The notes under the pieces: generated by a model
Told to the model about the DNA's origin: nothing
Seen by the model: only the letters and a program-made list of their open reading frames with translations
The model's database searches: none
Shown: positions 1 to 12,627 of the stretch, piece by piece
Position numbering within the stretch: position 1 is the stretch's first letter
Layout: the number at the start of each line of letters is the position of its first letter
Position numbers and translations under genes: made by a program
NCBI GenBank assembly: GCA_947179485.1
Contig: OX359248.1
Coordinates: forward strand, 46,386,847-46,450,846
DNA length: 64,000 bases
Direction: 5' to 3'
Source of the DNA: Allacma fusca
Lineage: Eukaryota; Arthropoda; Collembola; Symphypleona; Sminthuridae

Positions 1-1350
1 TAATAAATAGCCCGAATATTACTCATGTTTTCCTGTGACTATGCCAAAATACACAGTATCCCTGTACAGTTCTAATGGGCATCCTCAGCAAGTCAGCAGA
101 GCAATTCTCACAAAATGCACTCCTATGAATAATAACGACTCCTCCGATTGGGACAGATGTATAAGGTGCATAAGGGACTCCAGGCCATTACTATTCACAT
201 GCATAGATCCTCATTTTTATCAGATTCTGTATCTTTATGTCTACTTATTGGATCCTATTTACTCTCTTAAGGTATCTACTACGTGTGGACTTCACATGTT
301 TCATGTACGATACAGTCTTGAGGATTACTCTGGCAAAATAAATTCCATGTGTAGGACATGCTTGGGAGCATATATAGCAAGTTGTAAAAAAATATACATT
401 GGCAAACCATATGATTACGCATACAGATTTCCCCCCTTCAGTGTGCTAGGTTATGTCTCGACCAACTGTTTATGTGTAAATCGTACATGTAGATACTACA
501 CACATGATGGGATGGACGTCCATATGCACAGAGACTCCTTGCCTTATAGCAACTCCTTCGAAGACAACAAAGTTGTAGTGCAACAGTAGTAGGATCTAGT
601 AGTAGTAGTAGTAATGTGTAGGCTCTGACCATAAGAAAGAACCATGTGTCAAAAGATTGGAGTGTTATTACAAATGTGTATATTCCCCTCTCTGTGGAGA
701 GTAGAGTCCCAGCATAGATAATATCGTTACCATTGGTAACTTACCAAAGGCTCATAGACCTGACTGAGTATACTTGAGGTGTAAGGGTATATATCTATTG
801 GTAAGTAGAATTTTATGCACACAGAATGCGATATGTGTTGTGGAGGTGATTGCAAAAAAAAACACAATTCCATCATTCTGTTGCATGCTACTCACTCGCA
901 TGTGTTTTTCCCATATGTTCTACGAGAGTATTGTGTGAATGAGCAGTATAACTTTATGCAGACTTAGTTGCAGACTGTACGGTATATCTTGTATGTTCAG
1001 AGAGCAAGCTACGAGACTGCAGTGCACTTACTCACGTAGGGCTAGGCTGTAAGAAGAGAGTCATACAACTATAATAATTGCATACATTGTGTGCAAGCAC
1101 GCTAGAGCAGTTAAGTTTAATTCGTGTGAGTAACCAATAGGTCTGATTGTGAGTTAAGGTAACGAGCTTAAAGGTATTTGACTACAATGGTATGCATGGA
1201 CATTGGATGGTGGATGTACCTGGGGTATATGCACACAGGCCCTCTGTCCTATTGTGTAGTTTGATTTATGAAGTAAGTCATTTATAAGTATATGTGGAGT
1301 TGGCATGCTACTACTGTACATATAATTACACATATCTATAGGTATCTACA

Positions 1351-1435
1351 AACACACACACACACACACACATGTACACACAGAGACGTACACATACATA
1401 CATACACACACAGACACGTACACATGCACACAATC
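1351..1435. repeat. (CA)n microsatellite, interrupted
   Basis: A pure CA run of about 20 bases is followed by broken ACACAC/ATACATAC blocks up to about 1435. It is a simple repeat with no coding value. Confidence 0.85.
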
Positions 1436-3983
1436 TCTGAACTATGTACCTCTCTATTGTAGGGTAATATACTAGGAGAGGCTCAATGCAGTAGGATATA
1501 TGGATGTAGGTAATGGCATTAGAAAAAAAAAGGTAGAGAGTATAGTGTACGCACTTGCTTTACAGGGAGTCTATGTGTGGCTTGCTCCACTGTAGCAGAG
1601 CTCCGTTGCTTTTTCCCTTGTCTGCCTACGAACTACATAATGGTAGAGTAGTTACTGTGTATACATAAGTATGCTTAAGTTAGTAGTACAACAACAGAGC
1701 TAGGTTATTGCCCTTCCTTCTCGATGGGGTAATCTGATATGACTAGTTTCCAATTTTCTAACTTGTTTCTTCCAATGTAGAAATATAGAGAGAGAGAGAG
1801 ACGTGCAACTTTTTCGTTATGTGCATGCGAAAATGATATCCTCACACATGTGTTGCCTTACGTGAGCCTCACGAGTAAGTAGGCATGGGCCTTTATGTAG
1901 GCATAGGATCTCATAATTATACATTAGTTTCACATAAAAGTTTCCATGTATAAAAAAAAAACAGTCTCACATTGATTGTCTCTCTAACCCTCAACATAAT
2001 TATATTATTATGTCGTCAGCATCCTTTTATTCAATTGCATAAAATTTTACATATGCACTCCTCAGACCTTAGAGTCCCAGCTTCATTCCCAATGTGTTTT
2101 TCTCCTATCACACATATGCCCCTGTATAAATATATTGCAATCCTGGGGATCTGGACGTGTCCTATACTCTCATAGATACATATCCTCCATAAATTATAAT
2201 AACATTTTCTCACAGCATTTCACCGCTTTCTTTTCATATTTTTCTCCCATCAATTAGAAAACACTGGATCATTATTTGTTATTTAATTTTTTTTATAACA
2301 ATTACCGTAACTCCTGCCAGCACCTACTACAGATCCTACACTATATGAATCAACACTGAAGGGCTTGTATTTTTCTAACTTGAATGACGAGGTGAGTGTA
2401 TACACTGTATGTCCAAGTGTGTGTGTATGCATGAGTGTGTGTGTGTGTGTGTGTGGGGATGCCTGTTGGCACCAAGGAACTTTCTAAAGGGCTATTGCGA
2501 AAAATCAAATGAACTTAGAAGCTTCGGCAATGAACTCCAACTCTCGGCTGTGTCTTAAGAAATGAAATAAGAATTTCATGCCGTGTCAATTACACATCCA
2601 ATCGATATGAATTATTATAACTTTTGGTGAGTCTCGTCCCTTGTGCGTAGAGACACATTAAGTATACATATATCTTATGCCTCACACTTATTTATGCATA
2701 TCGATTTAGAGCTTTTGTAATATTCATCAATTTCTGACCACTCCGTTTCGCACGTTTCATATGTATATCTATCTACGTACATGTTCCCTGCTTGATTACA
2801 TATCTCAATTCTACGCTCTCCTGGACGTATGTACCTTCTGCTCATACGTAGATATGTATGTATCCTTAGGGATAACGAGAAAGCAACCCGACACTTAATC
2901 AATAGGTTATTCCCCACCGAAAATTTCCCCATTAATGAAACATCAACATGAAGCCTCTGACAGTCTCACAAAGTTTATGTTGGAGAGTTACATAGTCTGG
3001 ACCTGGACCCACCAGAATGTCCTTTACACCAGGTGCTATGAATACTACTACTCATATGTATCTACCTGAGGGCTTGAGTATAAGACGCACATTAAAACCT
3101 AATACAAATGAATTATTAAAATGCAAATATTGTTTTCGCCTGTATCGCTCCTACATTAAAGCCTACAGGGGTAAACCCAGCTTTGAAGGCAAGCCTAACT
3201 TAGTATTAAGATTAAATGTAGAATTTAAAATCTAAGAGTCGGGGACCATACTTCAATGACATGTGCGTAGAGTTGAAGTGACTACAATGATTAGTCTAGC
3301 TGTGATGTTACATGTAATTACGTGGATATAATTTCGAGCTTGAGTCAACAGAAATAAAAACCAATCCAATACCTTTGATAGAGCCAGGTGACGGTGTCGG
3401 TGATGAAGACGGTGATGGAATATCAACAATAGCACTTTTAGTGGGCTGTGATGCCCAAATTTTTTCCCACATATCCATTTTTGTTTTGCCCTTATGTCTA
3501 CAAGTTTGAATTCCCTACTTTAAACACTTGAGTCAGAAGAAGAATTAGAAGAAGAAGAAGAGGAAGAAGGTTCCCGCAGAAAGTTGTCCGCTCTCGTAAA
3601 ATAATATCGAGTAATTATCACACTAGGAAAAATTCTCCAAGTTTCCTTCCACCATCCTCACACTACAGAGTCGGAACATTGACGAAGGGTTGTAATGATT
3701 TATACGAAACCGGATAAAAATATATATATAGCTCTCTGGTATTTTTTTTTTGTTACAAACTAAAAAATATACTCTGCGCTTTCCTTTTAATATATCTTTT
3801 GTAATTACTCGCGTGTTACTAGAAAATAAAAACCACACAATAGTACTTTCGCTCCTTATATCTCTCGTAACAAATATTTTTAGTAATCACCCGTTTTTTG
3901 AGAAAATTTCAGTCGATATTAGGTACTTGAAGAAAGTTATTATTATTATTTTATTTTTTTTTGTTGTTTTTCTTTCTCTTGCT

Positions 3984-4009
3984 GTCTCTCTCTCTCTCTC
4001 TCTCTCTCT
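3984..4009. repeat. (CT)n microsatellite
   Basis: An uninterrupted CT dinucleotide tract of about 26 bases, directly downstream of a T-rich stretch. Confidence 0.85.
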
Positions 4010-4150
4010 TGAAAAAATGTTCATGTGAAATAACTTGTGTAACAATTTAGAGGGATAGGAAAGGAGTGAAGAAGAGAATTATTGACGACGAGGATTTTTT
4101 CCACACTCGCTGAGCGTTTATTTCCTACTGACACACTTTTCCACTCGCAG

Positions 4151-4192
4151 CCACCACAATGGACAACGACTGGGAGTCCTGTGTATGGGGCG
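4151..4192 (+). CDS. candidate short exon (weak)
   Basis: A pyrimidine-rich acceptor ending in CGCAG precedes 4151, and a good donor (CG|GTAAGA) follows 4192. An ATG at 4159 sits in a favourable context (ACAATGG) and would encode MDNDWESCVWG plus one base. The phase would fit an exon starting at 4411 after an ACAACAG acceptor, whose frame begins TRESYYQREIPPLPQPP and then runs into a poly-Leu stretch coded by CTG repeats. All three frames of this 42-base segment are open, so the reading is ambiguous. The product is unrecognised. Chance matches of acceptor and donor are common at this scale. Confidence 0.2.
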
Positions 4193-4515
4193 GTAAGAGC
4201 CAGGGACCGTCTTGTCTTTACTGCTATTTCATACGTGCCTTCGCTCCATGTAACTACTCTACTACAACAAGAGTGCTTGGCTGACTCCAATGCTCCACCA
4301 TGTACAAGAGAGTTCCTCACTTACACATATCTACGTATACCTTTTTTTTTCTCTGTATATCAATGTATTGTATATACACACACACACACACATATACACA
4401 TACACAACAGCCACGAGAGAGTCCTACTACCAGAGAGAGATTCCTCCACTTCCACAACCACCAAGCACAACGGGAATTCTGAGCGACAACCCCTATTCTT
4501 CTTCTCGTCTACTCC

Positions 4516-4578
4516 TGCTATTGCTGTTGCTGCTGTTGCTGTTGCTGTTGATGCTGCTGCTGCTGCTGCTGCTGCTGC
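4516..4578. repeat. (GCT/GTT)n trinucleotide repeat
   Basis: An interrupted GCT/GTT trinucleotide tract. It stays open in several frames on both strands: read on the plus strand it gives poly-Leu in one frame and poly-Ala/Val in another, and the minus strand also gives poly-Ala. The overlapping ORFs across 4082-4674 are largely a consequence of this tract. Confidence 0.85.
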
Positions 4579-4768
4579 CACTGCTACTCCTCTCTCGCTG
4601 CTGCTACCACTGAAGTCAAGTCTGTACTGACTGTCGTTGAGACTTCTACTGTACTGCGAGCGCCTTCCTCTCACTCACTCAACTTAACTCTACTATAATA
4701 AATAGTACGATACTTGCACTACTACCGTTCACTCCACTCTTTCTAGTGGAATGATTTTCATAGTCTAC

Positions 4769-4769
<1 letters not shown>

Positions 4770-4804
<35 letters not shown>
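4770..4804. repeat. (CT)n microsatellite
   Basis: An uninterrupted CT dinucleotide run of about 35 bases. Confidence 0.9.
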
Positions 4805-4808
<4 letters not shown>

Positions 4809-4890
4809 TGTATTTACTTCATAAAGACTGTCTCTACTTTTTCCACCGCTATTACTCCAGTTATTCACTGTGACTATATTTTTCCTATAG

Positions 4891-5077
4891 AGCCCAGTCT
4901 CCCCTTCCTACCGCCTTGGGTCTCCTAGCCTCTCACTATTTACTAGTAGGACCAGGAGTCTGAGCATTGAGGAAGTACCGTCTCCAGCATATCCTTCACC
5001 ACCTTGTATCTACTTTAACTCTCGACTAGCACTTTACATTCTCAGAGACGCGGCTCCTGATTCCGCAGACTTACGGA
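4891..5077 (+). CDS. candidate internal exon, Ser/Pro-rich protein, unidentified
   Basis: A strong acceptor (tract ATATTTTTCCTATAG, with an in-frame stop inside it) precedes 4891. The frame AGC CCA GTC is then open for 75 codons to a TAA at 5116. A donor (CGGA|GTAAGC) at 5078 would end the exon after 62 codons plus one base. The peptide begins SPVSPSYRLGSPSLSLF and continues with RTRSLSIEEVPSPAYPSPP, then a more hydrophobic stretch and DAAPDSADLR. The repeated S-P and R-x-x-S patterns look like a disordered, possibly phosphorylated region. I recognise no family. The composition is less simple than in the flanks. It could still be a chance open frame; RNA evidence would settle it. Confidence 0.35.
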
Positions 5078-5119
5078 GTAAGCCCCGATATCCTCTATTT
5101 ATTTTAGTAACACAATAAT

Positions 5120-8100
5120 TTCCCTGACAAATACCGCTCAGTACTGTCGTTCCCCAAATGGGTATCAACAAGTTTGAGGTCCTCAGACACTGAGTTTAGT
5201 TTGGGGTGCCCAGTTCCATCATGGTAATGGTAGTTGTTATGACTAGTTCCAGGAATTAGTTACTTGACTCTAATTATTATAATTGTTACTCAAATGATTT
5301 ACAAAAATTGTGGAAGGTGTTCTTCCACCTATAGGTTTTTAGTACGCAGAGCCTTTAATTGCTCTATATTACAAGATTTTCAAGGGATTTTTTTTTATGG
5401 TAACATCACCTTTCCACTTGTGTTCTCCTGCGGTTTTGATTACCTTATTGCATTAATATTACAATGCAACTTAACGGTGGACAAGTCCTCATTGAACATT
5501 CTCACTTTGAAATCCACTGCTCTATTATTGCACAATTTCAAGTCCTACTCTATGTTTGCCAAAGGATAGGCATTATTTTTTTTGAACGAGATATCATTTA
5601 TGAGTGGAGATAATGACTACGGATCACTTCTAAAGTGCATGGGATCTCCTTACAACTAGTCTACCCGTATGTACGCGATGGGGTTTATCGAGTGGAACAA
5701 GTATGTAAATGATGGTAGTAGTAGGTGTGCTCGGAGACTGAGTATATGATGGGATTGCATGATGTTGGAGGAGATGTTATTATATATATACAATATAATT
5801 ATGTATATATGTAGGGCTAGAAGAAATATTGGCACTAGAGGGTAATTTCCAAAGCGTGTATAGCTATAGATCCTGTAGCTGACGACAAGATAGAGTGAGA
5901 CGCTGAGCACATACAATACGAAGACAAGGAGTAACTCTGTATTTTTTTTTATGAATGATATGAAGCAGATTTCAAAGTCTTGAATGGAGCAATCAACTGC
6001 AATACTGATTGGCGAGTGAGTTTTTTTTTCATGAACTTGGTGTGTGAGCAGTCCGGTGATTATAATGTTTTCCTATATCCACACACATATAATTATGTAT
6101 GCATATATATGCACACACACACACACAAGCAAAAGCACAAGCACTCACTGAACAATGAGGAATGAGGTTCACTTGACCAATAATTCCTTGATATATGCAA
6201 GGAACCCGGACTTGAGACTGGGAGAGAGGATTTTATATGTGTGTGATTCACTGAGATGAAACTTATTGCGATCTGGTGTTGAGGACTCCTCCTTGGTATA
6301 TATTATTGCCGGAGTGTATTATTATTCCTAGAGAATTCTTCCCCTTTTGAAACTTCAAGGAAAAACCAGCCGGAGAGCTAGGAGTAAGACTGACGAGAAT
6401 GTTACAATTGATCTGGTGGGATCAGAATTATTGTGGCTATGAGAGAAGGCTGAGGTGAAGACGAGTATATACAAATTTTTACAAGACAAGGAGAGTATTT
6501 TTGCAAAAGTTACTCGTCTTTTTCGCAAAATGCGGTTCGGTTCGGTTCCCCGTGCATCTCTCTGGCTTCCTCAACTACGCAATACAATCAATAGGGAACG
6601 GCTGGTGTTCCACACACTTGCTGTACTTATATAATCTTGGGGTATGTACACTCCGTAGTAGTTGAGTTTTTAGGAGTTCCTCTCTCTCTCTCTATCTGTA
6701 TATACTCATATACGGGAATTATGTATATGTATCTTCGTGTAGTCGGGAGACAGTCTACGGAGCCCTGTACCACACTGTGAGTCAATGAGTATACTAGGTA
6801 TGAGTACTATCTACAAATGTACTGAACAAGAGTCTCTTCCTCTTCCCATGTCTAATACTATACACGCACAGAGCTCGTCGAGTCCTCCTCGTACGCCTAG
6901 ATTTTTCGGCAAGGAACCAACCCATAGTACAGAATTCGCACAGCACATGTTTCAATAGCGTGGGCATATATTTTTACCCTGTCCGTCTATATGCGGCTAC
7001 TCTTGTACTGTAGGTTTGTGTAGTAGCTCTGGGATGTGTACAAGAGAACCTCTACCTACCAAATACCATATGTATCTATAGGTATTTATATGAAGAACCC
7101 AGCTTTGGAATTATCTTCCTCTCGTACCTCACAATAGAAATGTACCTCTACAAAAACTCTCCGAACCATCTTCAGTGAGCTCTCAAATGTTGAGCCTGTG
7201 AGAACCTTGCCGTTCCCTCAAACTGAGCATGTTCTTTCCGGGTTGTCTCTCTCTCTGTATGCTCCGAACACGACTACACTCCATACTCATATTCCCTCCT
7301 GTACAGCTTAATATAGATAGTCCTCAATGCAGATACACACAGGAGGGAGTCGGATTTTTAGCACATATATACACTCACAGGATACATACAGAGTCAGAGT
7401 ATTTATATCCTACATACGCTGAATGTGCGAAAATTTCTCTCCCGCACCGAGTAGTTTCACAGATGGTAGGGAAACCTGGCGGGGAACTTTTGCAACTGTC
7501 ATTTACGGAATTTCTCCCTCTCCTCCAACAGTGGAGTCGGATGGCAAGGCAGGGCTCTGCTTCCCGGGTATTTGACTCAAAAAACTCCCTTCTCTTTGGA
7601 ACATATTGATCAATCTCCCTCTTGAGTTCAACTCGGGAGTTGTGAGGACGGACTGCGTACTTGGGAACTCACACAACAGGAACTACGCACTGCTCTCTCT
7701 CTCTCTCTCATACATATGACTCCGACTGTAGGAGTCCTACACGTGGAAAGTGCGTCAGTGGACTCACATTTCCCCAGCTGGAGAAACTCGCGTGTTACCA
7801 TGACTTTCCTCATGAAGGGAAAACTGTTGTTGGGTCTTGTGATCTCATCCCAAGCATTTGTTTCTTTGGGAGTTTTCAGCACCCAACGCAGACTTTCTGG
7901 GGATGGTTTGTGTACAAATATATATCTTTCTAAAATATCGTTTTTTTTAAATAGTAACAAAAATAATGTTTTCAGGAGAACCAGGAACAACTGAGGGTTG
8001 ACGGACTTTGTTTAGGGGGTTTTGATATTTGAAGCTTATTTTTGTAAATAAAATACTGTAATGTCCAGGTTTGTTTGAGGAATGATAATAGTATTTTTAT

Positions 8101-8190
8101 AAAATATATTGACCCCAGCTGACTCTGCGCAGTGAAGTTTCTCAGTAATTGAGAGGAGCTGGTTGGGACGGAGGAAAGAGATACACTTAC
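5120..8190. other. no gene recognised
   Basis: Mixed AT-rich sequence with short runs such as (AC)n near 6109-6126, TC near 6679-6692 and CT near 7690-7707. The open frame at 7229-7609 (+) has no recognisable domain and irregular composition. I see nothing else I can support. Confidence 0.4.
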
Positions 8191-8253
8191 GACACGAAGC
8201 GGTCGTTTGCTCCGTTGGCTTTTCCCTGGCATCCACAACCACGGCACGAGTCG
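8191..8253 (-). CDS. candidate short GC-rich exon (weak)
   Basis: On the minus strand an acceptor (GATTTGTAG) precedes 8253 and a consensus donor (GTGTC|GTAAGTG) follows 8191. The 63-base segment is clearly more GC- and CpG-rich than its surroundings. All three frames are open: one reads TRAVVVDAREKPTEQTTASC, another reads DSCRGCGCQGKANGANDRFV. I cannot choose the frame or name a product. The call rests on the composition contrast and the splice consensus only. Confidence 0.22.
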
Positions 8254-8860
8254 CTACAAATCAAGCTCTACTATTGCTTCGGGCATGAGGATTAAACATA
8301 CTACTACAGTTCTCTGTGTAGAGATCTGTACGCATTGTCAGGACAGGCTTGTTCCATAAGTATAGATACATCTACAACTTACTCTCTGGTACTGCTGTCT
8401 CTGCTGCTCCTGCTGTTACTGGAGCTGGAACGGTCACAATTTCCCTTCCAATACCTACACCATAGCCATAGCGTAGTCTGTAAACTAGGCACACTCTGTT
8501 CCATTTGAAAACATTTAGCGCGGAAATGCCATTACATGTGCTACACACGCACGCTTCCTCCCTATCCCTGGTACCCACTCTCCATCTGTACTTATACACA
8601 AGGGCTATAAACTTGAGCGCATCTTATTCCTACTTAGTCAAGCGTATTCTAATGGGAACTTGGATCAAAAATTCCTAGGGACATGTTTTCCTCTCAGTTT
8701 TCTCCGTATCTGTGTCTGTGTATAAAATAAGATTTTAATGGTAATATGGTCCTGTTTTTTCCCTCCTTCCCCGAGCATCCTGGTACTGTCCCTTAGATAA
8801 TATTTTTACACATACTCAAACATTAGTGTCTCCGTGGATTTACCATTTACAGGCTTTTAA

Positions 8861-8938
8861 TATGTATGTATGTATGTATGTATGTATTTATGTATGTATG
8901 TATGTATGTATGTATTTATGCATGTATGTATGTATGTA
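8861..8938. repeat. (TATG)n tetranucleotide microsatellite
   Basis: About 19 units of TATG with occasional TATT variants. The tract is open in one plus-strand frame as a Tyr/Val/Cys/Met repeat, which is an artefact. Confidence 0.9.
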
Positions 8939-9785
8939 CATGCTCATGAAAACACCCCTGCAACCGTTTTTACTGAGTGCAGTAAGTTAGTTCCACTGTT
9001 GGCTCTGGGACTAATGCTCTTTTTTTCTAACCCTGTCAACACACTCCTCATATAGATACAATTTTTAGGAAAAACTGCTAGCAGCGGGAAAAGTTGAGAA
9101 ACAAGTTCAAGTGTGAACTCTCACTCAAGTGTGATAGGAAATGTCTAAACATTTGCAGACCGTACCTTGTCCTCTCAACCGTCCTCAACCACATTATTAT
9201 TTTGTATATTTGATGACTTTTTCGAAAATTTACTGTGAACATAATTATACGTATAGTTTCTGACAGTCCCAAGTGAGAAAAATTACTATGTAGTAGCTAT
9301 AGAGAGCGTCGCCTTTTTTTTGTGTCCGGGGAGGAAATCTCTTGCAAACATAACCTTTATCAAGGAGAAAAAGTGAGGGGTATAGGAAAGGACTACAGGA
9401 GGAGTACATAGTAAAAAAAACAACATCATCAAAGGTAGATACACAGTTTTCACATATCCATATTTCAGAAGACAACACTGTAGGAGCATATACAAGAGAC
9501 TATAAGTTTATGTATGAAAAATAAATGAGTAGTTCATCTGCAAGAGATAAATGATCATGAAAATAGATATTACTGAGGGGTATATAGATATGTACGAGCC
9601 TGCAAAAGCCTCTGGGGGAGAGAGATGTTTAGTTTAGGGTCTAAATAACAGTTGCAGAACCCGTTACTCCGCCTTGCTATGTAATGTGTAAACGAAAGGG
9701 TAGGAATAGTACACAGGACACATCGTACCTCAAAAAGAACTTCACTTGTGTTCTTTGCTCTTATTTCCTTATGTACACACCGACA

Positions 9786-9797
9786 GAGAGAGGGAGA

Positions 9798-9835
<38 letters not shown>

Positions 9836-9836
9836 A
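9786..9836. repeat. (GA)n microsatellite
   Basis: A GA dinucleotide tract of about 50 bases with a few GG or CA interruptions. Confidence 0.88.
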
Positions 9837-10848
9837 TTTTGCTCAAAGCCAGAAAGTCATATCTACAGTGTATCTACAACTGTATGAACAAGCATCCCAT
9901 TACACATGACAAGACTACTATTTCGTATTTTTCCATGTTCAAAAAAATTATATATATAGTTCTCATATCCTCCTCAACACACAATACTATGATGTGCAAT
10001 GGTGGAATGGACGGGATTGTAAAAACAAGTAAAAATATGGGAGTGAAGTGCAAAACTAGCTCTCATAGAGTTACTACATTTAGCATTTGGAAAAGTAACC
10101 CTGACGGAAACTATATGCTACTATTACTATCACTTGTACTATTACCAACGCTACTATCTCACTTCTTGTGATTTGGTTAAATGCAGTGAGTAATATGTTT
10201 TATGGGTCCTTTCGGTTCGGACATGTTAGTTCCCCTTTACTGTCTCAACATTATGGATAAATATCAGCGTGAGGAGCATCATCTCCCATGCTAATGACTT
10301 CCATTATAGGTTTCCATTGCTTATAAACAGTCAGTTTTGGGGGTACAGATCCCGGCATACACTTATGTACAGACAGGGATAGAGTCCAGAGAGAAGGCTC
10401 CTTCTCGAGCCCACCTCCAATCCAATAATGAATAAGAACGCTCTGCTCTTGCTCTTACGTATAATTTAAGTCTTGAGGTATGCAAGGAAAAGATGAAGAG
10501 CCTCCAGGCCACAAAACGTAACGGGACTCTCCCCACAAAGTCGTAATAACACTTGTGCATCTTTTAACAGAGGGAAGATAAAGCTGGGCTCTGTACTCAC
10601 TCAGTCAGAAGAGAGCCAGAGAGCATAGTGTTGTTAAATGAGTTGGATTTTTTTCCCCTTGCTTTTATACACTTTTCAAGTGTTCTCTCATATACTTATA
10701 GATATGTACAAGAGAGACAAAAGATACTCCTTGAAAAAACCTCCAACTAAAATTTCGTCTCCTGGGCATTTCAAAACTATTGGAAGCACTAGAAAACATG
10801 TATCCTGAGGAGTTTAACTTGTCCATCCACAACAACTCTTCCTCCACA

Positions 10849-10860
10849 CACACACACACT

Positions 10861-10888
<28 letters not shown>
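10849..10888. repeat. (CA)n microsatellite
   Basis: A CA dinucleotide tract of about 40 bases with one CT interruption. Confidence 0.9.
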
Positions 10889-10893
<5 letters not shown>

Positions 10894-12627
10894 AGGACAC
10901 ACAAAATAAAAGTACATACATACATGAGAGAAAGAGTGTAACAGGAGCTGAGTGAGAGAGACAAATCCTATTACCTTTGATCAAGGGCTGTAGAACTTGA
11001 GGAAGGTGGAACTCTCTCATATACATTGCCGTCATTAAGGAGCTTCATACAGTACTTTATAGAAACATATTTTGTGAGCCATTGCATAATCCCTTTGGAA
11101 TTATCCACCTCCTGGTTGCAAGTCCCAGTGTCAAGCCGGACTCATCCATCAAGTTCTTTTTACTGCTGTAACTCACTAGGACGAGATCCGGCTGTCCTAA
11201 TTTACTCCCCGTCATTTAGCATTGATTAACAACCGGAGGAAAATATGGTGGAGGAAAAGCTTGATTTGATCAAGAGGTGTAAACCTTTGGGATTCTAATT
11301 TCTTGGCAAGGCAAATTTATTACAGGATCTTGAAGTCGAAACCAATGATTCTGAGAATCTCGGCGTCTGTCGTATTGGTCATCATGTATGTACATATGCT
11401 AGGACTTGGAATCATTCTAACAAATTACTGAGGCTTGTAAATGTACTTTGTTCTCAATGGGGCTTGCACAATTGTCACAAATTCATTTACTCATCTTTTG
11501 GGTTACTTTTCCCCTAACACCTCCCAGAAAGAAGATACATACAAATTAAAGAATTTTCCGATGGAATTACAGTATTAAAGAACTTGATGTAATATGTTAA
11601 AACGCTTTTTCCATTTGGACATTTCTCTGAATACTACAAGTCTTTAAGAGTGGAGCATTAAAATGTAAGTTTGAAACAGTCCACATGAGATGACACGTAC
11701 GAATTAATACATAACAAAATAATCTTGTACAAGCCAGGGGTTTAAGGAGCAAAAACAAAAAACATGAGAAAATCCCAATGTAAATAAAAACTTTGGAAGG
11801 AACTGTATTTTGAGAAGTGTCAAAAAAAACAGAAATGTCAAACAAGCCTCCCCTCCGATTTACAATCCCATTTCCTTGTTTCCCTTTCCCTGTGTGTGAG
11901 TTAAGGTCAAGAAGAGAAGGTAAATTTAAAATTTCCAATGCTCCCTGCATAGATACAAACTGTAGATATGATAGACGCTCAGATTATAGTATCTAACTGT
12001 GAAATTTAAAATATTCCAAAATATTTTACCACACTGTCGTAGTTACACATGCACAGAGTCCCTCCTCATACAAGCGGGATCTTCCGAGCCTTACTTGACT
12101 CCATCCCCGTGAACATTACAGGAGTACATGGAGGAGGTGTGACTTTGGTACATGATTCGAGAGTAGTAAATAACTGTGAATTCCTCCCTTGATATTTTTT
12201 TTATTCCTCGTTGAAAACAACGAGAGAAAGATGTGATATTGATGGAAGAGAGCGAGAGAGAGAGAGAAAAAAGGCTTGCGATTACAATGTTTTCCGAGAT
12301 GGGAATAAAAGCTTGGGGAGAGATTAACAAGGTTTTAACTGTACTTTACGTATTGTTGGTTGGTGTTATTACATGGATAGAGTGCCGTTGGGCATGAAGC
12401 ATAATGCATGGAGGAACGGTATATAAAAGCAGTACTAGCTATATAAACACCCAGGCCCATCCAACTACTCCGTACAACATAATAATAAAAGTTTGTGTGT
12501 AAGACTCAAAAACCACACTGACAAAGTCATGTGTGTTAGTCAGCGTTTGTGAAGTCTATACAGTAGTATCTATAGAAATTGTGTATGCACACCAGACCTT
12601 TAGCAACTACTGAAACGCATCTTATAC

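Larger units (their letters stand above)
1..4150. other. AT-rich non-coding-looking DNA with microsatellites
   Basis: No gene is supported here. Position 11-589 (+) is open for about 190 codons, but its translation is dominated by Tyr, Cys, His and Ser in a pattern typical of TA/CA-rich DNA, and it matches no family I know. Simple tracts occur near 1351-1435 (CA), 1789-1801 (GA), 2436-2456 (TG) and 3984-4009 (CT). Exon-like islands with fair splice signals lie at 1781-1874 and 2321-2391 (+) and at 3373-3445 (-). They are discussed as findings only, because coincidences of this kind are expected in so much DNA. Confidence 0.5.
8254..12627. other. no gene recognised; several microsatellites
   Basis: AT-rich DNA containing a (TATG)n tract, a (GA)n tract and a (CA)n tract (listed separately), plus short CT/GA runs near 12246-12268. 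The open frames here mostly owe their length to these tracts. I see no domain, RNA gene or transposon end. Confidence 0.4.

Noticed and set aside
11-589. A gene encoding about 190 residues at the left edge
   Set aside because: Composition is dominated by Tyr, Cys and His from TA/CA-rich DNA, no domain is recognisable, and one frame of this length is not surprising in 64 kb.
726-740. GTTACC-ATT-GGTAAC palindrome as an operator or binding site
   Set aside because: It is short, isolated and without an adjacent gene, so no function can be supported.
1036-1046. 11-base microexon on the minus strand between a strong acceptor and a GTGAGTAAG donor
   Set aside because: All longer readings hit stops at once. 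Pairs of good splice sites are expected by chance on this scale.
9684-10171. Arg/Glu-rich ORFs over GA tracts (also at 54143-54439 and 59721-59990)
   Set aside because: They are dipeptide translations of simple repeats, open on both strands.
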